A DNA stretch of 64,000 nucleotides, from positions 434,001 to 498,000 of the forward strand of contig CAJJDP010000018.1 in assembly GCA_905182995.1 (NCBI GenBank), in the 5' to 3' direction. A model generated the notes under the pieces. That model made no database searches. It saw nothing but the letters and a program-made list of their open reading frames with translations, and was not told where the DNA came from. Positions 38,315 to 52,080 of this stretch are shown here, piece by piece; the first letter of the stretch is position 1; each line of letters opens with the position of its first letter. The DNA comes from Paramecium octaurelia (taxonomy: Eukaryota; Ciliophora; Oligohymenophorea; Peniculida; Parameciidae). Made by a program: the position numbers and the translations under genes.

Positions 38315-39779
38315 ATGGGAACTCAATAATAAAAAGCACCTCAAACTAAATAGATAACTCAATTCTAAATTGAAATTGCCTGCCTAAAAGTATGTTTTTC
38401 TTTAATTTCAGGTTAAAGGCTATGTGGAATTAAACCGAGATAGACGAACCAATTAAGCACTAATGAAAGAAAAGGCTTTAAATGAGATGTTGCGTAGTCC
38501 TACTAGAATCATGGCAGAAGAGTATCAGAAGTTCCAATAATTGGTTCTGGATGTTAGATTTTTGGAGACTTGTAACACTGTCGTAAGGTATACTAATCTC
38601 ATATTATTTTAGATACTGTGATATTGTTAAGGATTAATCAATCCGAATCTTTAAATGTGGAGGAGATCCATCTAAAATAGCTGACATCATGCCATACATA
38701 GAAACTATCGTCTTTGCCGCTGATAATTTGAACTTAGAGCAAGTAATGGAATTTAAAGATTTGATGATATTCTATTTTGGACCTGGTTTCAATGACACTA
38801 ATAGATTATTAAATGTTGATCAAAAAATCAAATAACTCTATAGAACTCCTCTGCCTGACGCATATGAAGTTAATGAGTTTGCAATAAAGTTTGCAGAAAA
38901 ATATGGATTCAGTGAAGAATAACTAAATTCTTCAGGGCATTAATTTAGCTCCAAATTTTAAAGGCCAGCTCAAGGAGGTATTTTAATAGAATAATAACCT
39001 TTTGGATAATAATAATTTATGCCACCTTCCAACTAAGGTTTTGGAGTACCTTTTGGATCTCATCCAGAACCATTCCCACAGCCAGCAGGATATGGTGATT
39101 TCGGAATGGGTGGAGGTTTTGGCACCTAACCTTAAGGAGGATTTGGTAACCAAACATAAGGAGGTTTTGGCAATTAACCCTAAGGAGGTTTTGGTAACTC
39201 GAATTAAGGAGGTTTAGGCAATTAAACTTAAGGAGGCTTTGGTAATCCTCCTCAAGGAGGTTTTGGTAATCAACCTTATTAAGGTTTTGCAACCGCCCCT
39301 TAAGGTGGGTTTGGTAATCAACCTTAAGGAGGTTTTGGTAGCCAACCTTAAGGAGGTTTTGGAACACAAGGAAACTTTGGTGCTTAAAATTAAGGTGGAT
39401 TTGGAACTGCATAAGGCGGTAATTAAACAAGTTAAAATGGATTTGGAAATTTAGGTCCGTAACCAGGATTATATAATTAACCACCTAATTAATATGGTAA
39501 CCCATCTAATGGCGGATTCGGTTAAACTAATGGATCCCCAAATCCTTATGCCTGTCTCAATTAAGGTATCTTTATTGTTTAATATGTTTAGGTCCACAAA
39601 TAATGGCAAGTTAAAGCATGAAGGTTCCTTAGACATATTAACCTCCTTAATAACAATAATTTCCTTAGACAACACCAGGAATTTAACCTTAATAGCCTGT
39701 TGAGCAAAAGAGAAATAATAATGATTAAGCTATAGATGATTTGGAAGCCAGATTAAGAAAGATCGATTAAGGTTTATGA
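38315..39779 (+). CDS. IST1-type ESCRT-III regulator with Gly-Phe repeats (463 aa)
   Basis: ATG 38315, introns of 22, 25 and 26 nt, TGA 39777-39779; 464 codons. The N-terminal domain reads as IST1/DUF292: LVLDVRFLETCNTVVRYCDIV, ETIVFAADNLNLEQVMEFKD and PDAYEVNEFAIKFAEKYGF. A low-complexity region of about 130 residues follows, then a C-terminal helix AIDDLEARLRKIDQGL that fits a MIT-interacting motif (DLEARLRKI). IST1 binds Vps4 and CHMP proteins in late endosome budding and cytokinesis. Calling it IST1 is based on these motifs. Confidence 0.8.
39100..39465 (+). repeat. 24-nt coding repeat, about 12-14 copies (Gln-Gly-Gly-Phe-Gly-Asn)
   Basis: A tandem repeat of a roughly 24-nt unit (core ggaggttttggtaa) within the IST1-type gene, encoding QGGFGNQP-like octapeptides. 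Copies vary slightly at the N/Q/P positions. Confidence 0.85.
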
Positions 39780-39884
39780 TTAAGTTAAATCTATATAAAT
39801 TTCATTTTATTTTGATTAATAGATTAATATTGATATATATTATTCCAATAAATAGATTTATTTGTTTATTTAAAATTATAAAAT

Positions 39885-42800
39885 ATCAATTAATCCATTT
39901 TTAAAATGTTCCATCCTTCCAAATTCCTTTTCTTTTCTTTTTGCCAATCAAGACTTCCATTTCTCCATTCATTTTACCATTAGCAAATGTTCCTGAGATT
40001 ATCTTATCCCCAATGGTTAATGTTCCCTATCCTTAATACAAATCATTTTCAAAATTTCCTTCGTACTATTGATTAATTCCTTAATATTTTCCATATCCAT
40101 GTCTCTTACCTTGTTTCCATCTTCCTTCATAAATTTTTCCATCACTCCATTGATAAATTCCATAGCCATCAAAAAGATTATTATCGAATTCACCTTTGTA
40201 AAATTCTTGTTGCTTTTAATTTTCTTTTTATGGCCAAGTCAACAATCCTTACCCTTATTTTTTACCATTAACAATTAATCCTTAATATTAGGTTTAATCG
40301 GGCCATTATTCAATTCCTTAACCAGTAATGGCTACAGGTTCTTGAGCTTAGTTTGAGATGAATGATGAGGTGAAAAATTAACCTATTTGCACTACACCAT
40401 TGGTATGCATACTTTCAACTCTTATAGTACTTGGTTGTTATATTTGCTGATTTTCGTTATTGATAGGGCTAAATGAATCTTAAATTAACGGTAATTTGTC
40501 TTCATTCAATTTTTCTTTTCCTCTAAATGAGACATAATCAATGTTATCAATGCCATCTTCATTAGATTTTGCATAAGGAGGGAAAATCTTTTTAAATTGA
40601 ACATCATGCTATTTGCAAATTTAATTGGTATCTTTGACAGCATCTCTTAAGATCGCCCAATAAACCTTGACTTTGATTGCCATCTTGGCTTTATTGTACA
40701 AATAAGGTCTTAGCCATGGATGCTGCTGACCTAAATCTGGGTATTTTTCATTAAGGACATCCCTTATTTTATCAAGAACGGGGGACAATTTAATTATGTA
40801 CCCTTCAAAAATACAAAATATTATGGACAAAAGGAAGGGAACATTAATTAAGATTAAGATTACAGCCACAATAATAAATAAATACCCAAATTCTTGATCT
40901 TAGCATGATTTCAATAAAACTCCCATGGCTAATGAAATTGATAAAATAACAGTTGAATATCTATCCAACATATTGAGTCTCCTATTACTGTAAGGAGACA
41001 CTTGAATTTAATAGAATCCATAGAGAAACATTACTACCACAAGTAACAGACCTTTAACTGTAACTTAATCTTCAAAATAAGCTAAAATAATGACCATGAA
41101 TTCTTTTTAGAATAGTTTAACAAATTCCCATAGGTAACTATTCAATTAGTATTCCAAATAGAAGAACCCATAAATCAATTTAGTTTACTTGGTATTGATC
41201 GTGGCTCTGTTCTTGTACACTAAAAACATAAATAGCAAAGGTAGAATTAGGACCCAGACGATGAGCATAGGCATGATAAACCTTAGGAGATAATATTAAT
41301 GCATATCGCTATCATATCTATAAGCAACATCTCTCTGTACATATGGATAGCCACTTACAGTTCTAGACGAGGCCAGAACAATAAAACCTTCAACGTAAGA
41401 TGGCTACAAATAGAGGAACTAATAAATTAGGGCTGTTGTTATAATATTTATTTTGTATGGGACCATTTTGATTGCAATTCCAGCAAAATAGACAATATAG
41501 AAACCAACTAAATATATTGCTGGTTAGATGAATGCCCAGACCATTCTAAAGTATAATACATCTAAATCTGACATTATTACATAAAGACAATCCATAGCTG
41601 TGGTAGTACTTTCAGTAGGATTACCTCCTGTTTTGGCTGTCTGTTTGACAGAACTAGGGATGGATATCTGAAATGAAGCAATGAACTAAATAATCTAAAA
41701 GTAATTTGTAAGGACTTTCATCAAAACTGCCAAATCACTCTCCGAACTCTTTAACAATACTCCCCACTTATCGAGAGTGTCTTCGATGATAAATTACATT
41801 GATGAAAAGTAACTACCTTTTACTGCTAAGACCATTGAAATAAAGGATGTGATGGATGTAGCCACCAAAACTATATAGTTTAGTTACATAGTTGGTGCAC
41901 ATCTGGCACATTTATATGCTTGAGTCTAAGTGTATCTTTCATCATTAAATATCTGATAGAGATCACATGATTCACACAATGCTCCTATATGTCCAGTATA
42001 ACAAGAAGGATTGCCAGGAACCCAACCACCATTGCAATTAGCATCTAAATTTTCACAAAACTAAGTTTCATCATTATTGTAATCAGGTCTCCAATAGCCA
42101 GGTTTCAACCGTATTGATGACTTTTTAATAGCTACCATATAATCAGAATTGAATTAGGCGCATAAAACAGCTCCAATAATAACAGAATATTGATTTAATT
42201 TTGGACTGCATGGTATACAACGACCAAGTTAATAGACTTCTCCCTTTTAACAAGGGAATGTTCTAACATTCAACATCAATTCGTAACCCATATTGTACCC
42301 CACAAGACTAGAATCTGGAGGACTAGCATATACAGGAATTGCCATTTTATCACATTTAACTAAGTTATTAAATAATATTACTTTTCAATTCCAGATAATA
42401 GTTCTTATCAAAATAAGGATCGAATGTTAATTGCATATCATCCAAAACATAACCTCTTAAATTCTTGCTAAATAACATCTCATTAGGAATTGTGAAATTA
42501 TTTGTAAAGGAAAAGCTATCAGAATAATTTTAGAATTTTTATATCCTACCAAAGATGTAGCACTTATCGCCATCTTAATCATTTACTATGGGCTCATTAA
42601 ATCTATTCAAATTAATAACTCTAAATATCCACTCAAATGGAATGTATTCTTAGGTTTCTTCCAAAAAGTATTCGTATGTATTAATGGATTATCCTGAAGG
42701 TAAAATAAGCAAGTTGGTCTTTTCTGGATAGTTGCCAATGGTATGGTAATCCAGAGTTATGTTTTCTCTTATTCTTTCATTAACACTGTCAATGTTGCCA

Positions 42801-45800
42801 TCAAAGTTCTAATCCCCACTTAGATTTTGATAGGTCTCAACTTTACAATAGGAACCATCATTCATTGAAATAGTCTATCTTCTTGAATTCTCTTGGATAT
42901 TACTAGCTTGCAAGGTAGCATTATTGTATTCAAATTTTATTAATAGCGAATCTACATCTGCTAATTCCTTATTGATTAAGTAAAATGCAGCTCCAACTTA
43001 AGCTTTATTGTTTTGGAATGATAGATTGTAGACATACAAGGAAGTATCCTAATCCCCGCCTAAATTCTTATAGTAAACACCTGCTCCAGCCAGACTTGCG
43101 AAATTATCAGAAAAAACACTATCTTTTACTAACGCATTCAAACCTAATATACTAACACTAGCTCCAACGCTAGCTTTGTTTGATAAAAACATTGAATTTT
43201 AAATAGACACTGTATTGTGTTCACGTAATTGCAATAATCTGTTGGAAAATTAAGAGTCTTTCAAATCCGCCAAATTTTAATTTGGGACAAAGTCACTTAT
43301 ATCTTATGATTGCTAAATTAATAGGCATCCATAATAGCCAATTGTATTGTCTTTGCAATTGACATTAGTTAGGGTTAGATGAGTGTTCTTTTAATTGTCG
43401 ACGTTTACTCCCAATATTTGCACTAGACCTCCATAGCATCTCTAACACTTGTTGGATGCAATAGTCAGTTTTTCAAAAGTCAAGTAGGAATTGCTGTATA
43501 AGCTTTTGATGTTAATAATAGAGGTTGTTAAGGCTTGTCCAACTTACAGAGTCAAACTAAATAGATATTATAATTTAATACTTTAACATATTCTAAAGGA
43601 CACAATTTATCAAAGAATTGTTCACTGTTTAATTGAATCTTTGCACAATTTGAATAGCATCATCAAAATAAAAATTAGTCGAATAGACAGAACCATACTT
43701 ATCGTACTCATTGAAATAATTATAACTTTCCAGATAAATATCACTATTCCAAAGAGCTTAGTCTGAGTTTAAGTAATTCTGGAAGTCTATTAAGTACATA
43801 ATTTAGTCACAAGTCTATTGAGGTAATGACTAACTTAACCCTTTTTTGATGAATCCGTCACATTTATTTACTATTGATTTGATATCAGTGGATTCATTGT
43901 CTACAAATTGAGATGATACAATTTGAATTTGATTAGTAGCGGTAGGCGTCATTGATAGATCTAAGAGGGGCATTAAGAAAAGCGTATTTTAGGCAAACTT
44001 ACTTTGAGATATGAATATATCAGTCATGGCCACTGCTTTAATGACACTTACATATTGAAAATTAGTAAAGATAGAGTTTCGAATTATCAATTTTCCTGTA
44101 TGTTAATAATAGATTCCAGAATTTTCAGTTAATTGCAATTAATCTAGTAAGGAGATATCTGGTACATTTTGGATAAAATTGTTGTAGTTGTTATCCCCCA
44201 CAACAATGTTCTAAAACTCAATAAGGGGCTCATCAGTTGATTCTAAGAATGGATTACTTAAAAAGGAGTAGCCCAACGATTAACAGAAGTAGAATTGTGA
44301 GTCCTGAAATAGAATGCTCTATTTGAATTTCGTTGGGTATAAATGGATGCATCCTCCTCTGACTCTGGCAGTGCAATTTGACATAGTTACTGAATACAAT
44401 TCCAATTGCATCTGAGAACTATCTGAGTTTATTGTCACACACCCTCCTTCCGTATTATCCACTAACTGTAAACTACTTTGGACATTCAAAAATTATGATT
44501 GTTTTATAGTGACAATACCATCTAATAGTTCAAGGAAAATTCCAGCAGCAGACAATCCAAAGGACTCTTTAATTGACAAACTGTCTATGTATATGAATTT
44601 ACCAATTAAATAGAAGTTCGATCCCTTTGAAAGGATCTTGAAGAATTGTTCTAAAAATAATAAACAGTATATTACTTAGATTTGAGGCTGTTGTATCTGG
44701 ATCACTTGTTGTTAATTGCTATTCTTCCAGGTATTCTAGCCATTGAAGATCTAGAATATTGGTTTTTTAGAATTGACAATTGCTTAGAATGAAGGAATCT
44801 ACCTTTAACCACATCAAGCCATTTGTCGACTTTGAGATTCGATTGTAATTGAAATAAGAGTTAACTAGATTAAGTAAAGAATTCGGAGAGATAATTAATA
44901 GCAGGGCTGGAGTTTGACTGGTCTGGGAATCAGTTATTTGATGCAAATGATTCTGATTATATTAGGCATTGACTATGGTGATGTTTTAATTTTGTTGGGA
45001 ATCGATTGTTATTAAACTCATCTCCTTTCCATTTAGTGTTGAAGCAAGTCTATTATTATCGAAAAACATGTTCTAGAGCAGAATTGTTTCAGTCTACATA
45101 AATTATAAGTTTTGGTAAGATTTAATCACAATAGCAGATCTATCTATGAATAGAGTGTTAAAAACTTCAATGTTTTGCATTAAGATGGATCCTTGGAATC
45201 CTTCAATATAAATCATGTAAGAGTTAAATTAATATGCGGTTTGTTTCCTGGCTGCACAATCAAGAGAATTAGGTAATAGGTTATTGAATGGATTTGTGAC
45301 AGCTATATAATTGTTTAGATTGGGATCTATTTCAAAATCATCAGTTATGTATTCATCATACTCATAAATCATAGTATTATCCATTTCCAGAAAATAGTAG
45401 GCATTGGTAATTTGAATGGATTATGATTGTCCAATAAAAAAGCTCGATATTCCTTGAGTATTCTTGAGTGTTATTTCATTCATAGTGACATTCCCAACGT
45501 TTTGTAAGGAGACCAAGGCTGATGAAACAGAATCAATATCCATCTAACTTAAGGTTTGGATTTACAAATTCTCTACGATCAAATTTTCAATTTAAATGTT
45601 CGTATTAATTCCAAAACTATTAAGTGGAGTGGACATGATCATCAGGCAATTAATATTTTAACAAATGTTGTTTCTGAATGTAATTGTTTTGAATGTAAAT
45701 AATAAAATACTAGGTTTCTAATCTGCGAGATAAATTTGATTATTAGACAATATGAGTTCAGAATTATTAGCAAACAAAGACCGATAACAAAACATCTTTT

Positions 45801-48641
45801 CTATTGTGAAAGCAGTACTCACTACGAAATTAGATCCTAGTTAGAATAAAGTCAAAACACTCTCTAAATTTGAAGCTTGGAAAGATTTGACTGTGCCAAA
45901 ATTAAAGATGCTTCCGTTTGTAACTGTGCATTTAATCAATTTAAGATCATCTACTATAACACTGTAACTTGAAGTTGTTTGCAAATCTGAAAAGACAGCT
46001 GTATTAGTAATGTTAACATTTGTGAACTTTAAGGAATTCACTTACAAGACATTATTTATTCCTATTTAATTAACAGTAATGAGAACATCATTTATTTCAC
46101 TATTTTTTACATGAACATCATCAAATATATAATAACCTTGATCTGTAAGTGTCTTAGTTGAAGTTTGATTTAGGAAGTTTTCGTTTTTGAGTTTTTCAAA
46201 TTCAACTTACTGTAATTTGAGGTAAATAGTATTTTGTAATACTATATTGAATGCACTGGCTACATTTTCTTTAACTATTTTACAGTTGGTCATAGTGAGC
46301 ATAGTCTCTTAACCCAGTATTTCTAAACCAAATTCACCGGATGATTTTTCTTTGAAGTGGACATCTTGAATCACCACTGAAGAATAATCCTATAGTATCA
46401 TTCTTCCTGTTTGCTTAAAGATTACGTCTTCACCGTGAATGACAATAGATAGTTTTTACAAAGTAAAGACATTTCTTTAGAATCCTGATTTAATTTATAA
46501 CGGTTTATCAAAGATACAAATTCCATTATTGTCAGGTCTGAAGTAAATATTGATATTTATTTCTGTGACAGTTAACAAATTGTATTCGTTATATTTTTAT
46601 GCATTTTCTATTCCCTGAAGGAATAATGTAACGATTTTGGTTTTCTGTTTTTTGTATACATCTTTCAACTTGATTTCATTAGGCCCTGCAGTCTCTCCAC
46701 AATTTATAAACACATCAGTATCTAGTTTCTTTTCACATCCTTTTTTTGAACTTGCATCTGATTTGCAAGTAATAGGAACTCCCAAAAAAGAGTCTATGTA
46801 AATCTTTTGATTTGGCTTAGGATCCGCAGCCTTGTAACAAAAGTTACTGTATTTGTTTAATTAATCAAAATCTGGGTTAAAAAAGGGATTAACCTAATTT
46901 ATTTCATTCTAAGTTCTTTCTCTGCAAGCAATACAATTATTGGGACACTCGTTGCATTCACTATTGTCAGCAGACAGTGATTATTATTACTTAGGAATAG
47001 GACACTTTGCACAATAGGCAGTATCATCTAAATACAAACATTCAGAGTCCTTCACTGAAAAATCACCAGGGACACAGCTATCTGTACAACCTTTGCATTA
47101 ATTATTGTATAGATTGAATCCCTCTTGGCAAGTTGAACAGAGAGGATCATTTAATTTCTCCTTTTTGATCGTTTCTATATCCTTTTGATATTGCACATAG
47201 TCCCTGGCAGCCAATTACAATTGGAGATAGGCTGTAATATTATAGCTATTAGTATATTGCCAACATTCATCACATCTAGATTGACATTGCAAACATAGAT
47301 TAGAGAAAATATCAGGATAATATCCTTTTTGACATTTCACACATTAAAACTATTCCACAGGATATGAAATGCATTTTAAACAATATTTAATCTTCTTACT
47401 GCAATCTTAAGCTGCAACACAAGAATTTTTAGTAGGAGTGTCATATTTAAGCAGATAGCTATTTTTGCATTCTAAACATAAATCTTTATCTTTATCATAG
47501 GAAATACAATTATCAGTTTCAGTATAAGTATTACAAGATCCAGTATCCAGTTCATTCCCTGATTTGCATTTATAACATTTTTATTCTGATGAATAATCCA
47601 CCCCCATATCAAAGCCTAAAGAGTATGTATATTTTATCACTCCTTCTAGTGAATATTCGTAGTATCCTATTTCACAATCACTTTTCTCTAGATATTCACA
47701 CCATGGCCCTTCATTATATACAATATAGCCAGGCTAACATTGAGTACATCTCTGTTACTCTACCCCATCCACATACTCGACTTAACACCTTTAACAAGCA
47801 TAATCACAATAAGCACATGTCAGTCCATCATTCATCAACACCAAATAATTGTCTTTATCTTAAACACACTCCAAGCATATAATATCATAATAATATTCGC
47901 ACTTAGCACATCCTGAAAAACAGGGAATACATTAGGAACTGAAATCGAGTGCATAGCCATCGAAACATTCGTAACAACTCCAGCTATCACAAGACTTGCA
48001 TTTATCAAAAGGACATTACGTACATAGATCATTGTCAAAGTAATAACCATCTCCACATACTACTCCAACATGAGTGGCATCATTTTGATTTGAGAGGATG
48101 TTACACTCATCTCCTTCATCTCCTTCATCGCCTTCATCGCAAAATCCAAAGCATCCCACACATAATTCTGTTTCAAAACTTCTCTTTCCTCCTTCAGTTA
48201 AGGAAGCCACTTCAAATATATTATATATTTGTATATCATTTATTTACAGCTTTCTAAATGCTCCATATTGATCTCCATCTGTGATGGCATAATTGTAAGT
48301 GCATAATCTAGAAGATTACCAAGTCTCTGCATTTTCCCTGCAATCCATGCAAAGGTACATCATTTAGTCCTTAAATGATAGTGGACTAATTCATTAAAAA
48401 TCAAATACAATACCATTTGACACAATAATTCTCGTTCTTAATATTTAATTTAAAATAGCCATATTCACATTGTATATTGTTCTTGTCAGCACATAATTAG
48501 TAACCCTCTTCACATAAATTTTTACATTCCTTCTCCTAACAACCTGTGGGGTACTCTTACGGTTGCTCATTCTATCTTTTTACATTCATTATTTACAGTT
48601 ATAGAAATTAGAATCAGAAGAATTGTTATGTCTATTTTCAT
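39885..48641 (-). CDS. Giant cysteine-rich multipass membrane protein with C-terminal MORN repeats
   Basis: ATG 48641, signal peptide (MKIDITILLILISIT), a 25-nt intron, then one very long reading frame to stop 39885-39887 (about 8.7 kb). Order: (1) cysteine-rich region 47000-48600 with C-x-x-C pairs of the growth-factor-receptor/furin-like type; (2) a long Asn/Ile/Ser-rich region 43000-46700 with short repeated strands of the right-handed beta-helix type; (3) a short EGF-like Cys block near 42000; (4) about seven transmembrane helices, 40600-42000; (5) a C-terminal tail with four or five MORN units (YEGRWKQGKRHGYGKY, YEGNFENDLYQGQG). It may be a surface receptor or sensor. Confidence 0.85.
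48118..48150. repeat. Trinucleotide-phase repeat in the giant gene
   Basis: Four tandem ctccttcatc/gccttcatc units, encoding repeated Gly-Asp-Glu on the minus strand inside the Cys-rich domain. Probably a variable acidic loop. Confidence 0.7.
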
Positions 48642-48720
48642 TAATTTAAATTTTTATTTCGAAATTCTAAAATAACATAAATTATAATCATCAACATAAA
48701 TCAGTTATTCTCTACCCGCT

Positions 48721-49279
48721 ATGACTCTAGCTACATTCGCCAATTTGTAAATTATTTTTATAAAATTTTCCTTCCATTCAAACTCAGAGCCATTCCAATG
48801 GGTAAATCTAGAAGCAATAAGTATCAGGTAATATCTAATGTAAGGTGATACAATATAAATGTAAATTAACCTTCATATCTAATTAAGTGCAATCCTAAGC
48901 CAATAAATAACTAAATTCCTTTGTTAACTTAGAGAACCTTCTTTAATTTGTAATTAATCCACATAAATTCTTTTAGGCAAATTACTAGGGAATAGAAGAA
49001 TTAATTATTATTGATTGTTTATACTTTGTCCAAACTTCATTCAATAAACCAACTGATATCAAATTCAAACTTATTGTTTATTCATTACGAATGATAGCTT
49101 AAGAACATAGATTATCGTATTACTTAGTCTTAATTTGTTAGGCTATTTATAGTTATCTAAGCCTCTATCTTATTGCATAGTAACTATATAACTTCTTTAA
49201 AAGTTATATAGGCGAGTTGATTTTGTATGAAATCTAACTTTTATTTCAAATTCATTTTGTTGAGTTCTTTTTAAGTTGA
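48721..49279 (+). CDS. Hypothetical protein, exon structure uncertain
   Basis: The stop TGA is at 49277-49279. A 27-nt intron (48950-48976) joins a Gln-rich polar exon to a hydrophobic one (IIIDCLYFVQTSFNKP, then KLIVYSLRMIAQEHRLSYYLVLICQAIYS). ATG 48721 is out of frame with that exon unless another small intron is present; ATG 48798 would require a 17-nt intron. No family is recognised. Confidence 0.4.
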
Positions 49280-49580
49280 TTTTCAAAATTGTATAATATA
49301 ACTAATTTGATAAATTAAATTTCATTATGCAAATATTATATTGTCTTCTCAAATTAAATCATAATATGAAGATTTAGTAAAATCTAATGATATTTTAGAA
49401 TTTTAGAGTTTATTAATATTAAAACTGTTATGAAAATTCAAAGAGCCTTATATCTTTAAACTCTATATGAATATGTAAATTAAAATAGAGTAAGTCTACA
49501 TAGTTATTTTGATCAAAAAATATAATGGATATTCTTTAAGGATAGCCATAATTATTATATATTATCTATTACATATAAAA
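49280..49580. other. AT-rich convergent intergenic space
   Basis: About 300 bp between the stops of the hypothetical gene at 48721 and the phosphodiesterase. No motif is seen. A 108-codon plus-strand ORF (49509-49835) starts here but runs antisense to the phosphodiesterase exons. Confidence 0.55.
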
Positions 49581-52008
49581 TCAAATCTCAATATGAAGAG
49601 GTTCATGAAGAAACTTTTGAAGAATTTCAAGTCCGGCATTGGTATCAAAAGTTGTTTCTTCCATGAATTCTTCATCAGTCTTCTGCTTTTACCAATATTC
49701 TATATTTTATTTTACTTAGTCCACACAGGTTTTTTAGATATTTTCACTATTAATCAAACAATTAATTACTTCTTTAATATTGTTGAGAAGGCCTCGAACA
49801 TTGGTAAAACTATGGCCTTTAAAAAGCCTTCTTAAGATTTAGAAACATTCTATTTCCTATCACACATAGGTGATATAGGTACTTTAAGGTGATGCTCTAA
49901 ATCCCCTTATAAAAAGAATTCTTCAATGATTCTTCTACTCCAGATTTTGTGTAATTTTAATTCTTTTGCTCCATGTCCAACATCTAAAATAGTATGATCA
50001 GTAATTACCTGCACATTTAATTCCAATTGACATGATTAATTGTTAATCAATAGCAGGAGATTCATTGACATTCAAATAATTTTAGAATTTGTTCATCAAT
50101 TAAAAGTGTCGGGTGAGATCAGTGTCAAGAATTAGATTTAAACAATACTTCCTAAATCCTTTGATTTCATTAGAACTCAAGTTTTCAATGATGTTGCATT
50201 TACTTTAAGTGAGTACCTAAAACAAAAGGAATGAATGATAATTCTCTAAAACACTTTGATCATTAAATAATAAGGCTAATCTACATCTGTTTGCAGTCAT
50301 AAATCCATTATTTAAGCCTGGATGCCCAATATCATGTGCCAATGAAGAAATTAACAAACAAGTAGCTTGGAAATCATCGATTAGAGTGGATAATCCATTT
50401 TATAGGAAAAATGCTGTTGAATTTGCAACATCGATTGCATGCATGGAATTATGATAGAAATTGTTTTGATAGAGAGATTCAATTTTGACACTGAATTCTC
50501 CGAGGGTTTCTAGATTAGTAATCTTCAGTGTTTGAATAACTTTGAATATTTTAAACAAATTGATAGAGCCTTCTAAAAACATCATTCTCTGTGATTGATC
50601 TAAATTATTTAAAGTGTAATCTGGTTGTAAGTAATTGGTGTTGAAATCAATTAGAGTTTTTTAGGCAATATCATCTATGTCATCTGAAATGTCATCTATA
50701 TATTGAAAAGAGGCTTCTCTTTAGGTGAAATGTGAAAGTATGAATCTAAAAATAATGAGCATAGAATTTACTTTTTGGCATCTTAACTAAATTAATCTTC
50801 TTTTGAGGTTTGTTGAATACTGCAATTACTATTTTGACAATCCAATTGACGATGACTTCTTAAAAACTTTGGTAACCAAATATTGTCTTTTTTACCTGTC
50901 AATAAATTCAGAAGGTCATCTATTTCATCAATGGTAATAAAATCATCTCCTTGAATAATAGTTTGATCAGAGTGAGATTGCTGTTGGTCGAATTGTAGAT
51001 TTTTACCTTTAATATCTGAATTTTAGGATAGGGTTCTACTAGCTCTCCTTCTAAAATTCTCAATTTTTGGAGAGGTGGTTTGATAATTTTGATTTGTGTC
51101 TTCATCCACTTCGTCTTTGCCAAATACTTCTGTTATTGAGACCATCGATTACAATTTCTCTTATTATTAACTAGCATTTTTTAAGAGTTGGTTTTTGATT
51201 GCACATTGTTACTTGAATTTGATTAATTTTAATTTATTGACTAAGTCATTGGCCCTAGATTATAATTGCATCTGTGATTTTGAATCAATCTCCTCTTGAT
51301 ATTTGTTTATCTATTATTGTTACTGCTACTTCATCTGATCCAGCTCTTAATTGAACTGTTTGATTTTGTTTTGTGTCTCATTCAACAATCTCTGTTATCG
51401 TAATTATTTTGACAAAATAAAAACAGATTATACTGTTATCATTTTGATTGTACTAATAAAATGGACTCCCCAACAGATTTGAAATGCCAAAACGCTGCCG
51501 ATTCCAATCACTTAATGTAAGTAATGCAATTTCAATGAGAATCGATTGTAGATATATTGATGGATGAGAATGAAGAAGGTAAATTGGTCTAGTACTTATT
51601 CTGATCTTGATTCTACGCTACAGAATATAAGATAGATTATACTCAGTTATAGTTAAAGTTGTGATTAGGGCATTAACGAGCTGAATTACTAGACCTAAAT
51701 TCAGAAGAGATTCGGGAGTTTAAGTAGTTCTAAAATTTAAGAAATGTTTACTTTTTCTTCAGATGATGAAAGACAATCCACAAGGTCTCGATAATTTTAA
51801 CTGTTAGTTCATAACTATAATGGGTGGATCCACTATTTTAAAAGTTTGCCATCCAGTTCCAAATTATGTTCCCAAAAATTATTAAGCAAATTACAATAGT
51901 CTATTCTTGTTTCGAGGGCTGGGTATTAATATAATGGGTTTGAAACACTTCTGAGACCTTCATTTTTATCTGATCATTGTACTGCACATTAACAGATTAG
52001 TTATTCAT
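49581..52008 (-). CDS. Cyclic nucleotide 3',5'-phosphodiesterase, membrane-linked
   Basis: ATG 52008, stop 49581-49583. The N-terminal third has several hydrophobic segments (TIVICLIIFGNIIW and others), followed by a Gln/Asn/Lys-rich coiled coil. The catalytic domain carries NSMHAIDVANS (first His motif), HDIGHPGLNNGF (metal-binding HD) and, after a 25-nt intron, KCADVGHGAKEL (third metal site). It should hydrolyse cAMP and/or cGMP; specificity cannot be read by eye. A 23-nt intron lies near the C-terminus. The start is 72 bp from that of the divergent RAP gene. Confidence 0.88.
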
Positions 52009-52080
52009 TTTTTATAATATTTTATATCAATCAAATTTGCATAAAACTTAATATATCAAACATTCAAATTCAATTGAAAA

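Noticed and set aside
49509-49835. 108-codon plus-strand ORF with a hydrophobic middle
   Set aside because: It lies antisense to the spliced phosphodiesterase C-terminus, which carries the conserved metal-site motif.
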